From the NCBI RefSeq assembly GCF_900465055.1, contig NZ_LS483250.1, positions 2,356,001 through 2,420,000 of the forward strand: a stretch of DNA of 64,000 nucleotides. The letters run 5' to 3'. The position numbers and the translations under genes were made by a program. The notes below the pieces were generated by a model, which saw only the letters and a program-made list of their open reading frames with translations, was not told the DNA's origin and did no database searches. Of this stretch, positions 1 to 11,904 are shown piece after piece. How positions within the stretch are numbered: position 1 is the first letter of the stretch; every line of letters starts with the position of its first letter. The stretch is from Moritella yayanosii. GTDB taxonomy: Bacteria; Pseudomonadota; Gammaproteobacteria; Enterobacterales; Moritellaceae.

Positions 1-2044
<2,044 letters not shown>

Positions 2045-2189
2045 ATACAATCTAAAGTCGACCGTACAATTGAAATAACTAGGTATTATCTAGTTTTTTT
2101 CGCCTCAAGAATACTCAAGAACACTCTATTGTTATTGCCAAAGCAATAACGTGTTTTAAGAACTTCTTTATTTATTCAGCTTTCCAAAT

Positions 2190-2201
2190 TTTTAAAGAGC
2201 A
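2190..2201 (-). promoter_or_regulatory. boxA antitermination site in the 16S-23S spacer
   Basis: On the minus strand this reads TGCTCTTTAAAA, a close match to the rrn boxA consensus. It lies about 145 bases upstream of the 23S start. In this family of operons boxA is bound by NusB/NusE (S10) so that polymerase passes through the rRNA genes without Rho termination. A second boxA is in the 16S leader. Confidence 0.8.
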
Positions 2202-2263
2202 ATTTGCTAAAAAGCAAAGATAAACAAGCGATTGCTTAGCTTTGATTTTTAACGACTGTGATG

Positions 2264-2339
2264 TGGTGGAGCTATGCGGGATCGAACCGCAGACCTCCTG
2301 CGTGCAAGGCAGGCGCTCTCCCAGCTGAGCTATAGCCCC
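2264..2339 (-). tRNA. alaT: tRNA-Ala, anticodon TGC
   Basis: A 76-nucleotide tRNA on the minus strand starts GGGGCTATAGCTCAG and ends with an encoded CCA. The anticodon loop is CTTGCAC, giving TGC, and the T arm GGTTCGATCC is intact. It lies in the 16S-23S spacer as the second tRNA in transcription order, the usual Ile-Ala arrangement. Confidence 0.97.
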
Positions 2340-2363
2340 ACATCATAGAGTTCGTAAGAAGAT

Positions 2364-2440
2364 TGGTAGGACTGAGTAGATTTGAACTACCGACCTCACC
2401 CTTATCAGGGGCGCGCTCTAACCAACTGAGCTACAGTCCT
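2364..2440 (-). tRNA. ileT: tRNA-Ile, anticodon GAT
   Basis: A 77-nucleotide tRNA on the minus strand starts AGGACTGTAGCTCAG and ends with an encoded CCA. The anticodon loop CTGATAA gives GAT, and the T arm GTTCAAATC is intact. It is the first tRNA after 16S and is cotranscribed with the rRNAs. Confidence 0.97.
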
Positions 2441-2470
2441 ATCGCATTTCTTACATGCTTTTCAACTTTC

Positions 2471-2500
2471 TATTCAAGCAATTTGTGTGGGCACTTACAA
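2471..2500 (-). other. 3' arm of the pre-16S processing stem
   Basis: This stretch just after the 16S 3' end is complementary to the 16S leader at 4234-4263 over 30 positions with about four mismatches, some of them G-U. In the precursor RNA the two would pair and bring the 16S ends together, which is the classical RNase III cleavage stem. The pairing is seen directly; the enzyme is inferred from the known system. Confidence 0.8.
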
Positions 2501-2517
2501 AAATTAACAACTTTACG

Positions 2518-4062
<1,545 letters not shown>

Positions 4063-4233
4063 AAAGTTTTTGACTGATCACCAAAATCATTACTGATAGT
4101 GATTATCAAGTCGGCTCAATGAATTCTGTACTTCAACAATAAAACCAAAGTTCTATTGTTTATAAAACTATCATCTTTCGATTTAAGTTTAATGTTCACA
4201 ATTACATTGATATAATATTTGGTCATTATATCT

Positions 4234-4263
4234 CTGCAAGTGCTCACACAGATTGCTTGAATA
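4234..4263 (-). other. 5' arm of the pre-16S processing stem
   Basis: This leader segment, just downstream of boxA in transcription order, pairs with 2471-2500 beyond the 16S 3' end. Together they form the long stem expected for RNase III processing of the rRNA precursor. Confidence 0.8.
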
Positions 4264-4266
4264 AAT

Positions 4267-4278
4267 TATTAAAGAGCA
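4267..4278 (-). promoter_or_regulatory. boxA antitermination site in the 16S leader
   Basis: On the minus strand this reads TGCTCTTTAATA, one base from the usual rrn boxA. It lies between the promoter and the processing stem, as in E. coli rrn leaders. Confidence 0.85.
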
Positions 4279-4311
4279 TACTGAGCGGCTGTTGCCGTGT
4301 CAGTGGGATGC

Positions 4312-4362
4312 ATTATAGGGAACGGGGGTTCATTGGCAAGTTCTTTTATTAAATAAAATTCA
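4312..4362 (-). promoter_or_regulatory. rRNA operon promoter with probable UP element
   Basis: On the minus strand there is a -35 TTGCCA (4334-4339), a 16-base spacer and a perfect -10 TATAAT (4312-4317). Upstream, 4341-4362 is an almost pure A/T tract, as expected for an UP element bound by the RNA polymerase alpha subunit. The leader downstream resembles E. coli rrn leaders (ACACGGCAACAGCCGCTCAG). I saw no second promoter between here and 16S. The gap 4063-4393 is thus fully accounted for by leader and promoter. Confidence 0.85.
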
Positions 4363-4393
4363 ATCGCTCAAATAGTAGTCAACCTGTGCTGAT

Positions 4394-4948
4394 TTAGCCG
4401 TTAACTATCGCTTTAGCCACAGATAATAGGTCTGTAAATACGCCATCTGCTGCTTCAGCACCTTTTTCACACAGAACCTTGCCTGTCGACACTAAGTAAT
4501 TAGCTTTAAGCTGTAATTTCTGCCCTGCCTGAATGTCAGATAATTTGTCACCGACTAAATACGAGTTAGCAAAGTCAATATCAAGCTCTTTACCTGCACT
4601 ATCTAACATCCCTGTATTTGGCTTACGGCATAAACAATCTTGCTTATAATCACCAATGCCTTTTCCCGGATGATGAGGACAATAATAAATACCATCCAGA
4701 TCGACACCCCGATCGGCAAGTGACCAATCCATCCACTCTGTTAATGTCATGAATTCCTCTTCAGTATAATAACCCCGTGCGATACCAGATTGATTTGTTA
4801 TTACAACTAATAGATAACCATGCGCCTTCAATAGTTGCATTGCTTCAATGCTGCCATCAATAAATTCAAAATCATCAATTTGTGAAACATAACCTTTATC
4901 TTTATTAATTACACCATCACGGTCTAAGAATACAGCTGCAGTTGCCAC
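4394..4948 (-). CDS. gmhB: D-glycero-beta-D-manno-heptose 1,7-bisphosphate 7-phosphatase
   Basis: A cytoplasmic HAD-family phosphatase that removes the C7 phosphate from heptose bisphosphate during synthesis of the ADP-heptose used in the lipopolysaccharide inner core. The 184-residue protein has the usual length. The HAD nucleophile motif DRDG lies at residues 9-12 (D9 and D11) and VGDKLSD at 132-138 gives the C-terminal acidic residues. The zinc-binding set C90, H92, C105 and C107 is complete. The gene lies just upstream of the rRNA operon on the same strand and divergent from metN, the same order as E. coli metQIN-gmhB-rrnH. Identification is firm. Confidence 0.95.
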   Translation of the reverse strand: MATAAVFLDRDGVINKDKGYVSQIDDFEFIDGSIEAMQLLKAHGYLLVVITNQSGIARGYYTEEEFMTLTEWMDWSLADRGVDLDGIYYCPHHPGKGIGDYKQDCLCRKPNTGMLDSAGKELDIDFANSYLVGDKLSDIQAGQKLQLKANYLVSTGKVLCEKGAEAADGVFTDLLSVAKAIVNG

Positions 4949-5076
4949 TATTTATTACCTTATTATCGATCATTCTAATTGCACATTATTTCACGTCATA
5001 AAAATTACGCAATCCATACCTTTTACATACAAACCTCAACTATTTAAACTACTTCAATAGAAATAAAATACATTAT

Positions 5077-5130
5077 AGCCATCTAGATGTAAAAAAGGCC
5101 ATTGACTTTGGGCAACTTAATAACTAGCAT
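5077..5130 (+). promoter_or_regulatory. metN promoter with a possible MetJ operator
   Basis: A plausible sigma-70 promoter has -35 TTGACT (5102-5107), a 17-base spacer and -10 TAGCAT (5125-5130). Just upstream, 5077-5092 (AGCCATCTAGATGTAA) matches two tandem met boxes (AGACGTCT) at about 11 of 16 positions. MetJ represses metNIQ in related bacteria, so a MetJ site is expected. The site sits upstream of the -35 rather than over it and only two boxes are visible, so this is a candidate only. Confidence 0.4.
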
Positions 5131-5212
5131 ATGTATCCAGTTGTTACTCATAAAATAAGAATTAATATCTAATCTTATATATCGATTCTTATTTTTCGTT
5201 TTAGGCGTTGAA

Positions 5213-6247
5213 ATGATCAAATTAACAAATGTCAATAAAATATTTGAAACTACAGACAAGCCTGTTTATGCCTTAAAAGACGTGAGTTTAAACGTCGAAA
5301 AAGGCGAAATATTCGGTGTGATTGGTTCATCCGGTGCAGGTAAAAGTACTTTAATACGTTGTGTTAATTTGCTTGAAACACCAACTTCAGGTTCAATTCA
5401 ACTGGATGGCGTTGAACTAACACAGTTAAACAAAACAGAGCTATGTGCTGCCCGACGTCAGATCGGCATGATATTTCAACACTTCAATTTATTATCATCA
5501 CGTACCGTATTTGATAACGTGGCACTACCACTTGAATTAGCCGGAATGGATAAAGCGAAAATACAAAACAAGATCATACCGCTACTCGAACTCGTTGGTT
5601 TAGAAACAAAACATAACGCCTACCCTGCTGAATTAAGTGGCGGTCAAAAACAGCGTGTAGCGATTGCACGCGCGTTAGCATCTGAACCTAAAGTTCTACT
5701 GTGTGATGAAGCCACATCAGCGCTTGATCCAACCACAACCAAATCAATTCTAGCGCTATTAAAAGATATTAATGCACGACTAGGCCTCACTATTCTGCTT
5801 ATCACTCACGAAATGGAAGTGGTTAAAAATATCTGCCATAAAGTTGCGATTATTGATAAAGGCGAATTAATTGAACAAAACACCGTCGCGAAGTTCTTCG
5901 CCAATCCACAAACGGAATTGGCACAGCTATTTATTGAAGCAACGATAAACCTAGAAATTCCGGATGAGTATAAACAACGCTTGTCATTAAATAGAAAAGC
6001 AAACTCAATGCCATTAGTACGTTTAGGCTTTACAGGTAACAGCGTTGATACTGCGGTAATTTCAGAAGTAAGTAGAACATTAAACGTCGATGTAAATATT
6101 TTAAGTGCTGACATTGAATTCGCTGGCGGTATCAAATTTGGCTATATGTTAGCTGAACTGATAGGCGATAAAGAAAATACTATCGCAGCAAAGGCTTTTT
6201 TCCAACAACACGCAATTAATGTAGAGGTTATAGGTTATGTCGACTGA
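5213..6247 (+). CDS. metN: Methionine ABC transporter ATP-binding protein
   Basis: The ATPase of the MetNIQ importer for L- and D-methionine, acting on the inner face of the cytoplasmic membrane. The 344-residue protein has Walker [10 protein letters not shown] at 38-46, the ABC signature LSGGQKQR at 141-148 and Walker B with DEATSALD at 165-172. A C-terminal NIL domain (about 255-344) in this family binds methionine and inhibits the pump when the internal pool is high. The stop overlaps the start of metI by 11 bases, so the two are probably translationally coupled. First gene of metNIQ and divergent from gmhB. Confidence 0.96.
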   Translation: MIKLTNVNKIFETTDKPVYALKDVSLNVEKGEIFGVIGSSGAGKSTLIRCVNLLETPTSGSIQLDGVELTQLNKTELCAARRQIGMIFQHFNLLSSRTVFDNVALPLELAGMDKAKIQNKIIPLLELVGLETKHNAYPAELSGGQKQRVAIARALASEPKVLLCDEATSALDPTTTKSILALLKDINARLGLTILLITHEMEVVKNICHKVAIIDKGELIEQNTVAKFFANPQTELAQLFIEATINLEIPDEYKQRLSLNRKANSMPLVRLGFTGNSVDTAVISEVSRTLNVDVNILSADIEFAGGIKFGYMLAELIGDKENTIAAKAFFQQHAINVEVIGYVD

Positions 6248-6893
6248 GCAAATGATTAATTTATTTTTTAACGCCACCCTCGAAACATTAGCCATGGTTG
6301 GTATTGCAGCGGCAATTGCATGTTTACTTGGTATGCCAACCGGGATCTTGCTACATGTAACAAAAACGAACGGTATTTTAGCAAATAAAAATTTAAATAA
6401 TGCATTAAGTGTCATTGTTAATGTCGGTCGTTCAGTACCTTTCATTATTCTACTTGTGGCCATTATTCCATTTACACGCTTGATTGTCGGTTCGTCAATT
6501 GGCACAGGCGCAATGATAGTGCCATTAACCGTCGCATCAATCCCTTTCATTGCACGATTAATCGAAGGCGCATTATTGGATGTACCAGCAGGTCTGATCG
6601 AAGCGGCACAGACAATGGGCGCTACACCACTACAGATTATAATGAAAGTGTTAATCCCAGAGGCCATGCCAGGGATCATCAATAGCATCACCATCACGTT
6701 AGTAACACTGGTAAACTACTCAGCAATGGCAGGGACAGTTGGGGGCGGCGGTCTCGGCGATGTTGGTATTCAACATGGTTACATTGGCTTTAACCCGACA
6801 ATTATTCTAATTACCGTTATCTTACTGGTGATCATCGTACAGATTATTCAATCCGTCGGTGAACGCTTAATCAGTAAAGTCGACCACAGATAA
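6237..6893 (+). CDS. metI: Methionine ABC transporter permease
   Basis: The membrane channel subunit of the methionine importer. The 218-residue protein is nearly all hydrophobic, with five or so predicted membrane segments. A cytoplasmic coupling loop around residues 120-145 has the EAA-type pattern ([12 protein letters not shown] and EAMPGI) that contacts MetN. The length matches E. coli MetI (217). The ATG lies inside the end of metN, with GAGG about nine bases upstream. A 182-codon open frame on the opposite strand is a shadow of this gene. Confidence 0.95.
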   Translation: MSTEQMINLFFNATLETLAMVGIAAAIACLLGMPTGILLHVTKTNGILANKNLNNALSVIVNVGRSVPFIILLVAIIPFTRLIVGSSIGTGAMIVPLTVASIPFIARLIEGALLDVPAGLIEAAQTMGATPLQIIMKVLIPEAMPGIINSITITLVTLVNYSAMAGTVGGGGLGDVGIQHGYIGFNPTIILITVILLVIIVQIIQSVGERLISKVDHR

Positions 6894-6924
6894 TAAACTA
6901 TAACAACTCAAGGAAATAATAATC

Positions 6925-7731
6925 ATGGAATTTTCACTAAAGAAATTAGTATCAGTTACAGCAATTGCATCAAGTGTGCTATTAAGTGCATGTAGTGGCG
7001 ACCAAGACTCAACAGTATTAAAAGTGGGTGCAATGGCAGGCCCAGAAGCAGAAGTAATTGAAATTGCAAAAAGAATTGCTAAAGAGAAATACGACCTAGA
7101 TATTGAGATTGTTACATTTACAGATTACGTAACACCAAACCGTGCACTAGAAGAAGGCAGTATTGATGTAAATGCTTTCCAGCATAAACCTTATCTAGAT
7201 GCGCAAATCGAACAACGTGGTTATGATATTACAGCCGTAGCAAATACATTTGTTTATCCAATTGCAGCATACTCAACATCAATCAAACACGTTGACGAAC
7301 TAAAAGAAGGTGATAAAATTGCAATACCAAATGATCCAACCAACTTAGGCCGTTCATTATTACTACTTGAACAGCAAGGTATCATTGCACTTAAAGCGGG
7401 TGTTGGTATTAAAGCGACAGAATTAGATATTACTGCAAATCCATTTGGTGTTGAGATTATAAAATTAGAAGCGGCTTTATTAGCACGTAACTTACAAGAC
7501 GTAACACTTGCTATAATCAACACCACATTCGCAACAAAGATTGGTTTATCACCAACTAAAGACGGTATATTCGTTGAAGACAAAGAATCTCCATACGTAA
7601 ACTTGATTGTTGCACGTAATGACAACAAAGATTCTGAACAAGTAAAACAGTTCATCGCTGCATTCCAAACTCAAGAAGTCTATGACGAAGCAAATAAACT
7701 GTTCAACAATGCCATTGTAAAAGGCTGGTAA
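6925..7731 (+). CDS. metQ: Methionine-binding lipoprotein
   Basis: The substrate-binding component of MetNIQ. The 268-residue precursor has a lipoprotein signal with lipobox LSAC and acylated C23, so it should be anchored to the outer face of the inner membrane. The NlpA-family body is recognisable, with VGAMAGPEAEV near the mature N terminus and AFQHKPYLD near residue 90. A good ribosome site (AAGGA) precedes the ATG. It is the last gene of the operon; no strong terminator hairpin is visible in the following 150 bases. Confidence 0.95.
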   Translation: MEFSLKKLVSVTAIASSVLLSACSGDQDSTVLKVGAMAGPEAEVIEIAKRIAKEKYDLDIEIVTFTDYVTPNRALEEGSIDVNAFQHKPYLDAQIEQRGYDITAVANTFVYPIAAYSTSIKHVDELKEGDKIAIPNDPTNLGRSLLLLEQQGIIALKAGVGIKATELDITANPFGVEIIKLEAALLARNLQDVTLAIINTTFATKIGLSPTKDGIFVEDKESPYVNLIVARNDNKDSEQVKQFIAAFQTQEVYDEANKLFNNAIVKGW

Positions 7732-7880
7732 TCAGTTACTTACTCGCATATGAGTTCGAATAATAGTTAAAATAATAATGATAAGGTGTGGTTGCTAACA
7801 AAAATTATTTTGTATTTTTTTTGATATCAATCACATTTTCTACCAAGCTTAATGAATCGCTATCATCAGAGATTCATTAA

Positions 7881-8867
7881 ATGGCCCACTCTTTTTTGAA
7901 CAAAGCATCTTTGTGGCCTTCTTTAACCACAAGCATAATGCTTTTTCTGTCTGTACCTGTAATGGCCTCTCGGTCTGGTGACACCGATGAACGCAACAAA
8001 CTTTCCTCTGCCAAGCAAATAAGCTTACCTAATAGTGAAGTGAACTCATTTTCAATTAATTGGCAATGGACCGATCACGAAGGTAAAAACTTAAATGTAA
8101 AATCATTCTTTGATACTGATGTCGTCGAAACCTCGTTACGAGACAGCTATAAGCTTTCGTTTTCATTAAGCCATCCAATGAAAGCAATTCATACCTATTT
8201 AACTCCCCGACTTGAATTTGCGATTGAACGTATTAATTTTTACACTCCAGATGATCAAGATAAAATAACAGACATAAGATACGCATTTACAAATAAAGAC
8301 GAGAGTAATGCATCACAGTTGTTTTGGCAGGCGTATAACCAATATCAAAATGATGCATTTTATCATCTCAAAATAACCCCTTGTGTACATCCAAAGAATA
8401 AAGAGCTACCTTGTGTGAGGCCTAATTACTCTCAACTATTTTATGAATATAGAGCATATCTAAAAGATATCGCGACACAGTTAGCTAAACAGCAATCACT
8501 CAGTACGGCAGTAAATAATGCACGACATTGGGTCTACGCTATCCCAGATAGAGAAGAACATAACAACAGTTTCTTCTCGCCGATTAGCGTGTTAAAAACT
8601 AATAAAGCAGACAGTGATGAAAAAGCGTTGCTATTAGCGACATTAATTAGTCAGCTCGCACCTGAGTATGAGCTATTCATGCTGTATCCATCAACTAGTA
8701 TCGGCAGTGTATCTCCAGTATGGTTAACCATCGATAGTAAAAGTGGCGTAGAAGGCCAAACGATAATGATCAATCAAAATCAATATACAGTAATATCTGG
8801 CTCAAAAGTAAAGTTAGATAAAATGCTTTCTTCAAACACAACATTTATTAGCGAATCATTATATTGA
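7881..8867 (+). CDS. Hypothetical secreted protein, possibly with a transglutaminase-like fold
   Basis: I do not recognise this 328-residue protein. Residues 1-29 look like a signal peptide ending near VMA, so it is probably periplasmic or secreted. A pair of cysteines in CVHPKNKELPC could form a disulfide. Residues 245-259 (SDEKALLLATLISQL) followed by a strand (YELFMLYPS) resemble the core helix of transglutaminase-like proteins, but the cysteine expected there is absent, so any such domain would be inactive or the likeness is chance. The ribosome site is weak. It stands alone between metQ and the IS relic, whose left target duplication begins 22 bases after the stop. Confidence 0.6.
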   Translation: MAHSFLNKASLWPSLTTSIMLFLSVPVMASRSGDTDERNKLSSAKQISLPNSEVNSFSINWQWTDHEGKNLNVKSFFDTDVVETSLRDSYKLSFSLSHPMKAIHTYLTPRLEFAIERINFYTPDDQDKITDIRYAFTNKDESNASQLFWQAYNQYQNDAFYHLKITPCVHPKNKELPCVRPNYSQLFYEYRAYLKDIATQLAKQQSLSTAVNNARHWVYAIPDREEHNNSFFSPISVLKTNKADSDEKALLLATLISQLAPEYELFMLYPSTSIGSVSPVWLTIDSKSGVEGQTIMINQNQYTVISGSKVKLDKMLSSNTTFISESLY

Positions 8868-8889
8868 CCACATATTTACGTTTACTACC

Positions 8890-8898
8890 ACATTGTCC
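8890..8898 (+). repeat. Target-site duplication, left copy
   Basis: The nine bases ACATTGTCC directly before the left end of the IS50-like element are repeated exactly at 10205-10213 directly after its right end. Nine base pairs is the duplication length made by Tn5/IS50. Confidence 0.93.
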
Positions 8899-8917
8899 CT
8901 GTCTCTTGATCAGATCT
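8899..8917 (+). repeat. Left terminal repeat of the IS50-like element (inside-end type)
   Basis: Nineteen bases matching the Tn5 inside end as I remember it. The ancestral transposase stop codon (TGA, 8917-8919) overlaps this end, as it does in IS50. Confidence 0.9.
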
Positions 8918-10165
8918 CACAACACCTTACCGGCGGCTAACATTTCTTTCGCTAACCGATAGCCTGACACTTAAGCTTGTAATGTATCCCTGCCTTCCCA
9001 AATCGTCGACCAACTTGCCATACCGGTTCTTTTGCTATCCGTAAAACCACCTAATTTAGCAAGGATTTATAAGCCCATTTCATATCGGGCGCGGTTTTTC
9101 CGTCATGACCTCTGACTTTATAATGTTGCTGTAATATCTTCCATTCATCTTGCTCAAATACCGTATCACAACGTTGATTTTCTATGCCTACCGCTTCATC
9201 GATAAGCCCTTTTTTTCGTAGGTAGAGCGGTAAGGTCATTACTTCTCTAAGTTGAAGCAATCTAATACCAATGAAAGCTAAAATTGATACTGCCCGCTCT
9301 AAGTTTTTTGGCTCTGTCATGCGCTGACGCTCTGCTCCTGCCCCGGTTTTCCACGCTTTATGGAAATCTTCTATTCGCCATCTCGCAGCATAAATATCAA
9401 TGATATGTAGTGCTTGTTCCAATGTGTCTATGGGTTCGCTGGTCAATAATACCCAGCGTAATGCGTCACTCTTTCCAGTGGCATTGGTTTCTTCGGCGTA
9501 AACGACATGGATTGAACCTGCTGCCGTTTTCGCTTTGAGGGTGATTTTTGCCACTTTAACCGTTAACCGAGCGGTTCTTGCTATTCGATTAACTCGTTTA
9601 CCTTTACTGTTTTTGATGCCTTTTTGTGGAATATTGGCATAAGGTATTCGAACAAAGCGTTCATTATGCAGCTGTTTATCTTGAAGATAACTCAGGATAT
9701 CGGCTTCACGATCACAGACAGATATCATATTAGCCATCGTTTCACCTAACCGTTGACGACAAAAATATGAAGCGTCGGGCCATTTACCGCTCTCTTTTTC
9801 GTCAGCGTCATTAATATTATCTGGCCGACACCACCAATCTTGATGGATAAGACCTAATGTTCTTGTGCTATGGCTGTCAAGTAACATCACGGAGTGTACC
9901 CTCCAACCACGAGATTTATCGGTTGTTTTACCCAATTTACCTAGGTCTTCTGCCACCTGATGCTTATAGCTTAACGATGTTGTATCTTCGAGAGCCAGAA
10001 TTTCAGGGATATCCTTAACTAAAGAAGCCGTATGTTCGAATCCTGCGACTCTAATCATCTCTGGAGAAACATTTTCATTACGTATCAATCTATAATTTCC
10101 AAGGCATGATCTGGCGATAGATTTACCGCTGATACCTGTTATTGACGTTAACAGATCAGATCATG
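8917..10165 (-). pseudogene. IS50/Tn5-type transposase, N-terminally deleted and frameshifted
   Basis: The longest intact frame is 9051-10088 (345 codons) and is clearly Tn5 transposase-like: LEDTTSLSY holds the first catalytic Asp, VCDREADI the second, and YAARWRIEDFHKAWKTG the YREK/Glu region. The frame stays open upstream to about 10163 (SGKSIARSCLGNYR), but the first 30 or so residues of the Tn5 protein are gone and a few more are missing before NYR. At the C terminus the frame stops at 9051. The homologous tail continues in a second frame (LGGF, DSKRTGMASW) and then a third (SGYRLAKEMLAAGKVL, stop at 8917), so at least two frameshifts occurred. Not a functional transposase. Confidence 0.9.
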
Positions 10166-10185
10166 GTTTTCCAAAAAGGTTCAAT

Positions 10186-10204
10186 ATTTGTGACTAAGAG
10201 ACAG
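10186..10204 (-). repeat. Right terminal repeat of the IS50-like element (outside-end type)
   Basis: Read inward on the minus strand, this matches the left end over the first nine bases (CTGTCTCTT) and then diverges toward the Tn5 outside-end pattern (CACAA). The right target duplication adjoins it. Confidence 0.88.
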
Positions 10205-10213
10205 ACATTGTCC
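10205..10213 (+). repeat. Target-site duplication, right copy
   Basis: ACATTGTCC, identical to 8890-8898, immediately outside the right end of the element. Confidence 0.93.
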
Positions 10214-10333
10214 TGATCAATAGAATAAGATATAAACATCATACAATTCGATACAAATCATGACTTAAATCCAGCACAACTCTCGAATTGAAACGGTTTA
10301 ATACCCATTTTCATATTTAAAAGGATACTTATA

Positions 10334-10882
10334 ATGAAAAAAATACTGACGGCTATCGCCCTCTCACTCACTTCTTTGGTCGCTTTAAGTCATAGCCTAA
10401 CAGTGGGTGAAAATTTACCCCAAGTAACAATTACAGACAAAGGTTTTGTCGATTTAGTGGACGGTGATTTCGAATACCGCCAGTGGACTTCAGCTGAATT
10501 ACAAAATAAAATTATTTTAATTCAACACATTGCAGGGAGATCGTCTGCAAAAGAACTCAATGAACCTATGATTGACGCTATTATTGCCGCCGATTTTCCG
10601 TTTGAAAAATATAATACTGCGACATTAGTAAATTTAGACGAATCTATCTGGGGGACAGGCGCGATAGTGGCTAGTCAGGTAAAAAATAACAAGGAAGAGT
10701 TTCCTGATGCTATTTTTGTACTCGATAGTGACGGTGATATGCGTAAAACCTGGGCATTAACCGAAAAAAGCTCGGCGATCATTTTATTAGACCAGGCCGG
10801 TAAGATCTTATATGTCAAAGATGGTGAAATGAACCCTACAGAAATCGATACCGTTATCGGCATTATCAATGCGAATATATAA
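10334..10882 (+). CDS. ytfJ: YtfJ family periplasmic protein
   Basis: A 182-residue protein of the YtfJ family, which has a thioredoxin-like fold. Its function is not established. A signal peptide covers about residues 1-19. The family segment LIQHIAGRSSAKE (about 63-75) is well conserved relative to E. coli YtfJ (QHIAGRTSAKE). The late segment WALTEKSSAIILLDQAGKI also matches. No CxxC motif is present, so it is unlikely to be a standard thiol oxidoreductase. AAGGA sits ten or so bases before the ATG. It is a single gene just right of the IS50 relic. Confidence 0.88.
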   Translation: MKKILTAIALSLTSLVALSHSLTVGENLPQVTITDKGFVDLVDGDFEYRQWTSAELQNKIILIQHIAGRSSAKELNEPMIDAIIAADFPFEKYNTATLVNLDESIWGTGAIVASQVKNNKEEFPDAIFVLDSDGDMRKTWALTEKSSAIILLDQAGKILYVKDGEMNPTEIDTVIGIINANI

Positions 10883-11079
10883 ACGTCACCATGGAGCGAT
10901 GGACGAGTCGACGCTAATTATGCTTACAACGCTCGTCCAAATAATTTATTTGTATAAACCATCATAAAAATATTCCTCACTATCTATCAATTTTAAACAC
11001 CAAAACAATACTTTTATTGTCATATCAGGTATAAATAAAGCTTATATTCACGCCCTCTTAATACGCCGTTAGGTTTACT

Positions 11080-11901
11080 ATGTCCGTTACTGATACCAAT
11101 ATAAATAAAATTGAATCGAATATTTTAAACAGTATTCAACAACTACGTCAAGTTGCCAAAGATAGAGGCATCGATGGCATGTTAACGGTAAATAAGCATA
11201 CGACATTTGAACACAGGGCAATTCAGCGTGTTAATCAAGAGCAGATCAAACAGCAGAAAAACTTAGAAAGTATTGTTGTGCGAGCCAATAATTTTTGTGA
11301 TGACGTCACCAGTGAAAATATTGACCCCGATTGGCTCAGCGCTTTCATGTCGATGGCAAAAGACATCTCGGGGCCACATATGCAAACATTATGGGGGAAA
11401 ATATTTGCATTAGAATTAAGCCATGCCGGTAGTTTCTCAGTAAAATCATTGCGCACACTCAATCAAATGACCCAACGTGAAGCGCAAATGTTTCAGGTTG
11501 CCTGTAACTTAAGTGTACAAATCGGTCTCGACACTAACCGTAAGATTGTGCTTAATTGCCAAAATAACAATAAAAGTTTCTTATTGTTTAATAAACCGCA
11601 ATTTAAATCGATTAATTTAGGCCGGCACAAACTACCTTACAATAGCTTTTTAACCTTGTCGGAATTGGGATTAATTCATCATAATGAATTAGAAATGGTG
11701 AATCTTCCTCTCGATAAAGACTTACCGATAAGCTACGGGGAAGAAAAGTTAACAGTCAAAGTAAAAAACCGTTCATCACGCATGAAATATTATCGCTTTA
11801 CCAATATTGGTGATGAACTGGCTAAACTCATTCCGCATGAGAATAACCCGGAATATTTTGCTGAGCTAACTAGCCATTTACATAATGCATTTAATTTTTA
11901 A
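11080..11901 (+). CDS. TIGR03899-type conserved protein of unknown function
   Basis: A 273-residue cytoplasmic protein that I recognise as the TIGR03899/DUF2806 type found in Vibrio and Shewanella relatives. Typical features are the basic, Gln-rich segment around residues 50-60 (NQEQIKQQKNLESIV), then DPDWLSAFMSMAKDISGPHMQ and LWGKIFALELSHAGSFS (about 86-125), and the tail YYRFTNIGDEL. No signal peptide or membrane span is seen. Its role is unknown. It converges on cysQ, and the space between is filled by a MITE-like repeat that begins three bases after the stop. Confidence 0.75.
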   Translation: MSVTDTNINKIESNILNSIQQLRQVAKDRGIDGMLTVNKHTTFEHRAIQRVNQEQIKQQKNLESIVVRANNFCDDVTSENIDPDWLSAFMSMAKDISGPHMQTLWGKIFALELSHAGSFSVKSLRTLNQMTQREAQMFQVACNLSVQIGLDTNRKIVLNCQNNNKSFLLFNKPQFKSINLGRHKLPYNSFLTLSELGLIHHNELEMVNLPLDKDLPISYGEEKLTVKVKNRSSRMKYYRFTNIGDELAKLIPHENNPEYFAELTSHLHNAFNF

Positions 11902-11904
11902 GCT

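Larger units (their letters stand above)
8899..10204 (-). mobile_element. IS50/Tn5-type insertion sequence, internally deleted
   Basis: The element is 1,306 bp against about 1.53 kb for IS50. Its left end (8899-8917) is CTGTCTCTTGATCAGATCT, identical to my recollection of the Tn5 inside end. Its right end (10186-10204, read inward on the minus strand) is CTGTCTCTTAGTCACAAAT, a relative of the outside end. Perfect 9-bp direct repeats flank it. Inside the right end, the sequence resembling the IS50 leader (GAACCTTTTTGG, then GATCTGATCTG) joins directly to codons from about residue 30-35 of the transposase near 10160. The promoter and start codon are therefore deleted. The element is a non-autonomous relic in an intergenic region. 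Confidence 0.9.

Noticed and set aside
6149-6697. A 182-codon open frame on the minus strand
   Set aside because: It is antisense to metI, which has clear homology; the frame is open because of codon bias in the real gene.
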